A DNA stretch of 17,498 nt from Acidobacteriota bacterium (GTDB taxonomy: Bacteria; Acidobacteriota; Terriglobia; Terriglobales; Acidobacteriaceae): assembly GCA_021810175.1 (NCBI GenBank), contig JAJZJJ010000008.1, positions 1 to 17,498 on the forward strand, written 5' to 3'. Each line of letters starts with the position of its first letter. The stretch's first letter is position 1. The notes below the pieces were generated by a model that saw only the letters and a list, made by a program, of their open reading frames with translations, searched no databases and had not been told where the DNA came from. Shown in pieces: positions 1 through 5,096 of the stretch. The position numbers were made by a program, and so were the translations under genes.

Positions 1-105
1 GGCGAGCGGTCGCTGCGGGATATTTCGCCGACCATGCTGGGGCTGCTGGGGCTGGGACAGCCGCAGCAGATGACGGGTGGAAATTTGCTGGTCCGCAAGC
101 AGTAG
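1..105 (+). CDS. gpmI: 2,3-bisphosphoglycerate-independent phosphoglycerate mutase, C-terminal fragment
   Basis: Only the last 34 codons and the TAG stop lie in the window; the 5' part is cut off by the window edge. The visible residues include LRDISPTMLGLLGL followed by MTGGNLL. This matches the conserved C-terminus of cofactor-independent phosphoglycerate mutases of the alkaline phosphatase superfamily, where a 'LRDIAPTxLxLxGL...MTGxSL' tail closes the phosphatase domain. The enzyme interconverts 3- and 2-phosphoglycerate in cytosolic glycolysis and gluconeogenesis. A good terminator follows at 130-161, so this is the end of its transcript. The call rests on a short tail, so a related superfamily member cannot be fully excluded. 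Confidence 0.75.
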   Translation, partial: GERSLRDISPTMLGLLGLGQPQQMTGGNLLVRKQ

Positions 106-129
106 CGAAGAGACAGAAGGAAGCAAAAG

Positions 130-161
130 CGGCTGCCGGGAAGGCGGCCGTTTTTGTTTTT
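130..161 (+). terminator. Rho-independent terminator after gpmI
   Basis: Arms CGGCTGCC (130-137) and GGCGGCCG (143-150) form an 8-bp stem with one U-G wobble and a GGGAA loop. The run TTTTTGTTTTT (151-161) follows. It lies 24 bases after the gpmI stop. Confidence 0.88.
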
Positions 162-230
162 GACTGGGAAAAACGGGGTTGTGGAAGTGGGGGGCTGTGG
201 AAAACCGGAACCGTTTTATGATCAGGGGAT

Positions 231-440
231 ATGGCGTTTCCATTGAAGACTTGCGTGATTTGCGGTGAGGAATTTGAGCTGAAGCCGGACAAGCCGGGCT
301 TCGCAAACCGGTGTCCTTCGTGCAGCGAGCCGGAGGAGGACGAGGGGACGAAAGAGGCGGATCTGTTTGAGCACGATCCGGAGGCGCAGGCGGCGCGGCG
401 GCGGGTGATGCGGGACATGCTGTACCGGAACGAGAGCTGA
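231..440 (+). CDS. Small CxxC-CxxC zinc-ribbon protein of unknown function
   Basis: This 69-residue protein has two CxxC knuckles, CVIC at about residues 8-11 and CPSC at 28-31, spaced as in a zinc ribbon (inferred Zn-binding). An acidic stretch follows (EPEEDEGTKEADLFEHD, about 33-49), then a basic helix-prone tail (AARRRVMRDML). There is no signal peptide or membrane segment, so it is probably cytosolic. The AGGGG at 224-228 lies only 2 bases before the ATG, a short spacing. The gene sits alone between two terminators, so it is probably monocistronic. The zinc site and the basic tail would fit nucleic-acid or protein binding, but I recognise no named family. Codon use matches the neighbours, which supports a real gene. 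Confidence 0.75.
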   Translation: MAFPLKTCVICGEEFELKPDKPGFANRCPSCSEPEEDEGTKEADLFEHDPEAQAARRRVMRDMLYRNES

Positions 441-473
441 GGCGGCGGGGTTTCGAGGCGTACTCGGCAAACG

Positions 474-514
474 GGGCGATCGGGGACTTTCTTCCCGGTC
501 GCCCTTTCTTCTTT
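474..514 (+). terminator. Rho-independent terminator after the zinc-ribbon gene
   Basis: The arms GGGCGATCGGG (474-484) and CCCGGTCGCCC (494-504) make an 11-bp stem with one U-G wobble and a 9-nt loop. TTTCTTCTTT (505-514) follows. It ends exactly where the first palindromic box begins, insulating the padR promoter from upstream transcription. Confidence 0.88.
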
Positions 515-561
515 CCCATAGAAGTTCTATTGGTGTATGGTTGATTCCCATAGAAGTTCTA
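513..561 (+). promoter_or_regulatory. Two identical palindromic boxes, probable PadR operator/promoter
   Basis: The 17-mer TTCCCATAGAAGTTCTA occurs exactly twice, at 513-529 and 545-561. Their spacing is 32 bp, about three helical turns, which would put bound dimers on the same DNA face. Each copy contains the perfect palindrome TAGAA-G-TTCTA, extended to ATAGAA-G-TTCTAT in the first copy. The second copy ends 2 bases before the GAGGGA ribosome-binding site of padR. TTGGTG (530-535) and TATGGT (536-541) between the boxes are the best promoter-like hexamers, but they do not form a properly spaced -35/-10 pair. The repeat and symmetry are seen directly. Binding by the adjacent PadR protein, with autorepression, is inference. 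Confidence 0.7.
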
Positions 562-571
562 GCGAGGGAAT

Positions 572-925
572 GTGGTTCGGGCCAAAAAGGAACAGGAGCT
601 GCTGCTGGGGACGCTGGACATGCTGATTCTGCAGACGCTGGTGGTGGGTCCGGCGCATGGGCACACGATTGCGCATGTGATCGAGCACCGGTCGGACGAG
701 GTGCTGCAGATCGAACAGGGGTCGCTGTATCCGGCGCTGCACCGGCTGGAGGATCGCGGGTGGGTTTCGTCGTACTGGGGCGCGAGCGAGAACAACCGGA
801 AGGCGCGTTTTTACAGGCTGACGGCGGCGGGGCGGAGGCAGCTGACGCGGGAGACGAATCGCTGGCAGGAGATGGTGCAGGCGATTGGGCGGGTGATGGG
901 GCCGGCCGAAGAGACGGGGGAATGA
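572..925 (+). CDS. PadR-family winged-helix transcriptional regulator
   Basis: This is a 117-residue DNA-binding protein, the usual length for short (PadR-s2-like) members. The N-terminal helix reads KKEQELLLGTLDMLILQTL. The winged-helix core contains the family signature QIEQGSLYPALHRLEDRGWV (about residues 50-69), and the wing reads RKARFYRLTAAGRRQL (about 85-100). A C-terminal dimerisation helix follows. The GTG start at 572 is chosen because GAGGGA (564-569) lies just upstream and the family's KKE...LLGTLD start is kept; the ATG at 570 is out of frame. The gene is followed after 3 bases by the ADOP permease, so the two are co-transcribed. PadR proteins are typically repressors, and the paired palindromes just upstream are the likely target (inference). 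The ligand is unknown. Confidence 0.92.
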   Translation: MVRAKKEQELLLGTLDMLILQTLVVGPAHGHTIAHVIEHRSDEVLQIEQGSLYPALHRLEDRGWVSSYWGASENNRKARFYRLTAAGRRQLTRETNRWQEMVQAIGRVMGPAEETGE

Positions 926-928
926 TCG

Positions 929-3574
929 ATGAGCCTGCGTCGCTATTTTCGCCGGAAGGCGTGGGATGAGGAACGGGCGCGGGAGCTGGAAGCGCATCTG
1001 GCGCACGAGATGGACGAGAACCGCGAGCGCGGGATGTCGGCGGAAGAGGCGCGGCGGCAGGCGTATGTGCGGCTGGGGAATCCAAGGACGATTCGCGAGG
1101 AGATCTGGGAGATGAACAGCGTGGCGTGGGTGGAGAATCTGGGACGGGATGCGCGGTATGCGCTGCGGCAGCTGCGGCGGAGTCCGGGATTTACGGCGAT
1201 TGCGATTGCGACGCTGGCGCTGGGGATTGGGGCGGCGGCGGCGATGTTCAGCGTGATCGATGCGGTGGTGCTGCAGCCGCTGCCGTATCCGAACGCGAAG
1301 CGGATTGTGCGGGTGGATATGACGGCGACGGCGCACTACTCGCAGCCGGCGTCGTGGCCGGAGTATCAGGACATGCGGCGGATGGCGAAGGACTACAGCC
1401 AGGTGGTGGGTATCGGGTATGGCGGAGGGGTGACGCTGCGGCACGGCGGGCAGGCGGTGTATCTGCACGCGGTGCAGGGGACGGACAATTTCTTCGATTT
1501 GTACGGCGTCCACCCGATTCTGGGGCGGACGTACCGGCCGGGCGAGGACCAGATCGGGAAGAATCATGTGGCGGTGCTGAGCTACGGGGTGTGGCAGCAG
1601 TACTTCGGCGGGAAGAAGGACGTGGTGGGGCAGGCGGTGGACCTGAACGGGTCGCCGTTTACGGTGATTGGGGTGATGCCGGCTGGGTTCCGGGTGAACT
1701 TCGACACGCCGAACGTGATTTATACGCCGCTGCAGCTTTCGGCGAGCGAGGTGAAGGACCGGGGGAGCCACTGGCTGCCGGTGTACGGGCTGCTGAAGCC
1801 GGGCGTGACAGTGGCGGCGGCGACGGCGGACATGAATCATGTGCTGGCGGAGATTGGGAAGCAGTTTCCGGACGAGGACAAGGGGAAAACGGCGACGGCG
1901 ATTCCGCTAGCGGAGGCACTGCATATGACGCAGCAGGGGACGGACGACCGGACGGAGCTGTGGGTGCTGCTGGCGGCGGTTTTTTCGGTGCTGCTGATTG
2001 CGTGCACGAACGTGGCGGGACTGCTGCTGGCGCGGGGGCTGGTGCGGGAGCGGGAGATGGCGGTGCGGTCGGCGCTGGGCGCGGCGCGGAAGCGGCTGGT
2101 GGGGCAGATGCTGACGCAGAGCGTGCTGCTGGGGCTGGCTGGCGGCGTGGGCGGACTGGGGCTGGGGTATCTGCTGCTGGTGGCGATGCGGCAGTTTCTG
2201 GAGAAGGCATTTGCACGGGGCGGCGAAGTGCATCTGAACGCGACGGCGATGGCGGCGACGATCGCGGTGGCGCTGGCATCGAGCGTGGGCGCGGGGCTAC
2301 TGCCGGCGTGGCGGACGGCGCGGGTGCAGTCGAGCCACGCGCTGAAGTCGGACGGGCGAGCGGGGGCATCGCGGGGGCAGCATCGGCTGCGGTCTGGATT
2401 TGTGGTGGTGCAGGTGGCGCTGTCTCTGGTGCTGCTGGTGTGTTCGGGGCTGCTGCTGCTGGCGCTGAAGTCGATGATGGAGACGAATCTGGGGTTCAAT
2501 CCGCGGCACCTGCTGACGCTGGAGGTGGATGTTCCGGCGGGCGATTACAAGGGCCTGGATTTTGTGAAGGAGCTGGTGCAGCCGCTGGAGGCGCGGGTGG
2601 CGGCGATTCCGGGAGTGACGGCGGTGGGGAGCAACGACATGCTGCCGATTCTGCAGTACGGAGCGAACGGTGACCTGGCGCTGGTGGGTCATGCGCCAGA
2701 TACGGCGGATCACGGTGGTCGACTGACGGAGATTCGGTTTGTGACGCCGGGATATTTTGCGGCGATGGGTCTGCCGATTCTGAAGGGACGGGACATCGGT
2801 GCGCAGGATACGGGGAAGTCGCAGCCGGTGGCGGTGGTGAACGAGGCGTGGGTGAAGGAATTTCTGACGAAAGGCGAGGATCCGCTGGCACAGGCGTTCG
2901 ATAATGGCTCGGGTTCGCCGCCGACGCGGATTGTGGGAGTGGCGGCGAGCGGGCGGCAGGACATCGTGCGGCAGCCGCTGGCGGAGGCGGATTTTCCGCT
3001 GACGCAGATGCCGGTTGGATGGAGAGCATTTGTGCCGTGGTTTTATCTGTTTGTGCGGACGGGCGTGCCGCCGACGAGCATTGTGCCGCAGCTGCGGAAG
3101 GCGCTGTACGATGTGGCTCCCAATGTGGCGTTCCGGACGCCGGAGACGATGGACCAGGTGGTTTCCGATGCGCTGGTGACGAGCCGGATGCTGAGCTGGC
3201 TGTTCGGGCTGTTCGCGGCGATTGCGGTGGTGCTGACGGCGATCGGGATCTACGGGCTGCTGAGCCAGGAGGTGGCGAGCCGGACGCGGGACATCGGCGT
3301 GCGGATGGCGCTGGGCGCTACGCGCGGCGAAGTGGCGCGGTTCGTGCTGACGCGGGCCGGCGTGCTGCTGGGCATTGGGCTGGGTGCGGGCGTGGTGGGG
3401 GTGGTGGCGCTGCACCAGGTGCTGCGGTCGGTGCTGACGGTTTGCCTGGAGCAGGATGCGTGGGCGGTGGCGGTGCTGGTGGCGGCTCTGGCGGCGATAG
3501 GAGTGCTGGCGGCGCTGGTTCCGGCGCGGCGCGCGATGCAGGTGGAGCCGATGGTGGCGCTGCGGATGGAGTGA
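929..3574 (+). CDS. ADOP-type duplicated MacB/FtsX permease
   Basis: This 881-residue inner-membrane protein has a soluble charged N-terminal region (1-85), then two copies of a MacB-like periplasmic domain plus FtsX-type permease. Copy 1 has a membrane helix at about 87-115, a periplasmic domain to about 340, and helices at about 344-369, 394-420 and 439-461. Copy 2 has a helix at about 490-513, a periplasmic domain, and helices at about 757-778, 807-830 and 845-865. The coupling-loop motifs REREMAVRSALGAARKRL (about 374-391) and RTRDIGVRMALGATRGEV (about 785-802) confirm the internal duplication. The end, PARRAMQVEPMVALRME, is typical of MacB permeases. GGGGGA (916-921) precedes the ATG by 7 bases. 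No ABC ATPase is encoded nearby, as is usual for this acidobacterial 'orphan' family. Substrate and energy source are unknown; export or envelope mechanotransmission is inferred from MacB. Confidence 0.93.
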   Translation: MSLRRYFRRKAWDEERARELEAHLAHEMDENRERGMSAEEARRQAYVRLGNPRTIREEIWEMNSVAWVENLGRDARYALRQLRRSPGFTAIAIATLALGIGAAAAMFSVIDAVVLQPLPYPNAKRIVRVDMTATAHYSQPASWPEYQDMRRMAKDYSQVVGIGYGGGVTLRHGGQAVYLHAVQGTDNFFDLYGVHPILGRTYRPGEDQIGKNHVAVLSYGVWQQYFGGKKDVVGQAVDLNGSPFTVIGVMPAGFRVNFDTPNVIYTPLQLSASEVKDRGSHWLPVYGLLKPGVTVAAATADMNHVLAEIGKQFPDEDKGKTATAIPLAEALHMTQQGTDDRTELWVLLAAVFSVLLIACTNVAGLLLARGLVREREMAVRSALGAARKRLVGQMLTQSVLLGLAGGVGGLGLGYLLLVAMRQFLEKAFARGGEVHLNATAMAATIAVALASSVGAGLLPAWRTARVQSSHALKSDGRAGASRGQHRLRSGFVVVQVALSLVLLVCSGLLLLALKSMMETNLGFNPRHLLTLEVDVPAGDYKGLDFVKELVQPLEARVAAIPGVTAVGSNDMLPILQYGANGDLALVGHAPDTADHGGRLTEIRFVTPGYFAAMGLPILKGRDIGAQDTGKSQPVAVVNEAWVKEFLTKGEDPLAQAFDNGSGSPPTRIVGVAASGRQDIVRQPLAEADFPLTQMPVGWRAFVPWFYLFVRTGVPPTSIVPQLRKALYDVAPNVAFRTPETMDQVVSDALVTSRMLSWLFGLFAAIAVVLTAIGIYGLLSQEVASRTRDIGVRMALGATRGEVARFVLTRAGVLLGIGLGAGVVGVVALHQVLRSVLTVCLEQDAWAVAVLVAALAAIGVLAALVPARRAMQVEPMVALRME

Positions 3575-3580
3575 GGAGAC

Positions 3581-3650
3581 GGCAGCAGGCAGCAGTTAGC
3601 AGGCGGCAGATAGCGGTAAGGCGGTTAGCGCGAGACGGTTAGTGGTTAGC
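3581..3650. repeat. Degenerate heptanucleotide tandem repeat, 10 units
   Basis: The gap between the convergent genes can be read entirely in units of seven. In order they are GGCAGCA, GGCAGCA, GTTAGCA, GGCGGCA, GATAGCG, GTAAGGC, GGTTAGC, GCGAGAC, GGTTAGT and GGTTAGC. The TTAGC/CAGC core recurs in register. The last unit overlaps the TAA stop of the minus-strand gene, and the array starts 6 bases after the ADOP stop. No hairpin with a T-run is seen, so it does not look like an ordinary terminator. The period is seen directly. Its origin (slippage of an ancestral heptamer) is inference. Confidence 0.65.
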
Positions 3651-4965
3651 TGTGGACGAGTTCCTGCTCGCGGGTGCGGTGGAGGGCGCGGGTGAGGAGC
3701 AGGTCGAGGGCGGCTTTGGCTTCGGTGTACTGCGCTTCGGTGATGGAGCCCTGGGCGCGGTCGGATTCGAGGTGGAAGAGCTCCTCGCGCAGGGCGAGGA
3801 GGAACGGGTCAGCGGAACCCTGAGTGGGGGAGCCTGGCTGGGCCGCGGGCTGCGTCGTCTTTGAAGCGGGACGGGGTGAAGTTGGACGGGGCTGAGTTGG
3901 GGTGAGTGCCGCCGGAACACGGCCTGGGCGGCTGCGGCGTACGGTGAAGGCGGCGGCGATGACAAAGAGCAGGCAGAGGCCGCTGAGGATCATCCACTTG
4001 TTGTGATAGAGGGGGCCGGGGGTGTCGATGGGAGCGCCGAGGCCGCCGCCGGGCGCGCCCTGGGCGGTCTGGTCCTGATTTTGGCCCTGACCCTGGCTTT
4101 GGCTTTGATTCTGACCGTTCTGGCCGGGCGTGGGAATTGTGCCGGTTCCGGAGACGGTGAAGTCGATGGGCTTGCCGGGCGCGGGTTTGGCGAGCAGGAA
4201 GGTCTGATAGCTCGGATCCTGGTTGATGGCGCGGAATCCGGAGCCGGTGAACTGCATGCTGTTGGGCAGCATGATGGCAAAGTCGGTGGCGGGCAGCGAG
4301 GGTGTGGGGTGGAAGGTGAAGCTGCCGGAGGCGCTCCAGGGGAGGGAATAGTCGATTTCGAGCTGCGTCTGGCCGGGACGGAGCGGGTAGATCAGCGACC
4401 AGAGGCCGTTTTTGCCGGCACGCATGGGCGTGAGCGGCTCGGTGACGTTGGATGAATCCGTTGCGTAGGCGGCGGTGGGCTGGGCGTTGTGGGGGAGGGA
4501 TAAGCCGATTCCGGCGGGGGTGAACTGGGTGCGCGCGGGTTGGGAGGCGTTCTGAACGAGAAGGGTTTCGACGATGGTGGCGGTTTGGTTGTTGGCCTCG
4601 ATGTGGATGACGTCGGCCACGATTTTGAGGGCGGCGCGAGAGGGCGTGACGTCGTAGACGTCGAGGTTGGCAGTGGTGGACCCGGCTTTGACGACGGTGT
4701 AGTAGCCGACCTTGGCATGTTCAACGCGGAGCAGATGCATGCCGTTGCCGGAAGCCTGGATGGAGAAGCGGCCATCGGGGCCGGAGGTGGTGCGGGCCAG
4801 CTCCTGGAGTCCCTGGTGGGTGCTGAGCAGGGAGACGGTGTCGCCGGCGGCGGGTTTGCCGGTGGTGCGGTCGGTGACGACTCCTGTGAGAGCGGCGGCC
4901 AGCAGCGAAGGTGCAAGAGTGCAGGCGGCGAGAGAGACAAAGGTAAAGCGAATGGAATGCTTCAT
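3646..4965 (-). CDS. Membrane-anchored protein with carboxypeptidase-regulatory-like domain and SHOCT-like tail
   Basis: The 439-residue protein starts at the ATG whose product begins with a signal peptide (MKHSIRFTFVSLAACTLAPS, ending near residue 24). A GTG 26 codons upstream would bury that signal, so it was rejected. Residues about 26-106 form a carboxypeptidase-regulatory-like beta-sandwich (LTGVVTDRTTGKPAAGDTV ... GPDGRFSIQ). About 107-275 is a further extracytoplasmic beta-rich region. About 282-304 is a Gln/Gly/Asn-rich linker. One membrane helix lies at about 324-342 (WMILSGLCLLFVIAAAF), followed by RRSRPGR and a Pro-rich stretch. The C-terminus (about 388-429) has LFHLESDRAQGSITEAQYTE, resembling a SHOCT-like short helical module. 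Predicted topology is N-out, C-in. The function is unknown; it may act in envelope assembly or sensing. It ends against the heptamer repeat. Confidence 0.8.
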   Translation of the reverse strand: MKHSIRFTFVSLAACTLAPSLLAAALTGVVTDRTTGKPAAGDTVSLLSTHQGLQELARTTSGPDGRFSIQASGNGMHLLRVEHAKVGYYTVVKAGSTTANLDVYDVTPSRAALKIVADVIHIEANNQTATIVETLLVQNASQPARTQFTPAGIGLSLPHNAQPTAAYATDSSNVTEPLTPMRAGKNGLWSLIYPLRPGQTQLEIDYSLPWSASGSFTFHPTPSLPATDFAIMLPNSMQFTGSGFRAINQDPSYQTFLLAKPAPGKPIDFTVSGTGTIPTPGQNGQNQSQSQGQGQNQDQTAQGAPGGGLGAPIDTPGPLYHNKWMILSGLCLLFVIAAAFTVRRSRPGRVPAALTPTQPRPTSPRPASKTTQPAAQPGSPTQGSADPFLLALREELFHLESDRAQGSITEAQYTEAKAALDLLLTRALHRTREQELVHS

Positions 4966-5035
4966 GGCCCCGGTTCCCAGTGGATTGAAGCTAGAGAGTA
5001 ACGCGGGGAAGGGCCGGGGGAGGCGGGTAGGGATC

Positions 5036-5069
5036 ACAGACACGTGTGACGGCGATCACACGTGTCTGT
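5036..5069. repeat. Perfect 14-bp inverted repeat with 6-bp spacer
   Basis: ACAGACACGTGTGA (5036-5049) and its exact reverse complement TCACACGTGTCTGT (5056-5069) flank CGGCGA. Each arm holds the self-complementary octamer ACACGTGT (5040-5047 and 5058-5065), with centres 18 bp apart. It lies 27 bases after the stop of the phosphoesterase gene and about 70 bases upstream of the next minus-strand start. As RNA it would form a strong hairpin, but no T-run follows on either strand. It is therefore either a terminator of the type lacking a U-tract or a protein-binding site for the downstream gene. Confidence 0.85.
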
Positions 5070-5096
5070 TCCGGTTGCGGCGGCGGAGGAGGAGCG

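Noticed and set aside
527..1840. 437-codon frame on - opposite padR and the ADOP gene
   Set aside because: The product is His/Arg/Pro-rich low-complexity sequence, as expected from reading a GC-rich gene backwards; the + strand genes are clear.
4966..5043. N-terminal extension of the regulatory-domain protein to a GTG
   Set aside because: It would place 26 Pro-rich residues before the signal peptide and run close to the inverted repeat.
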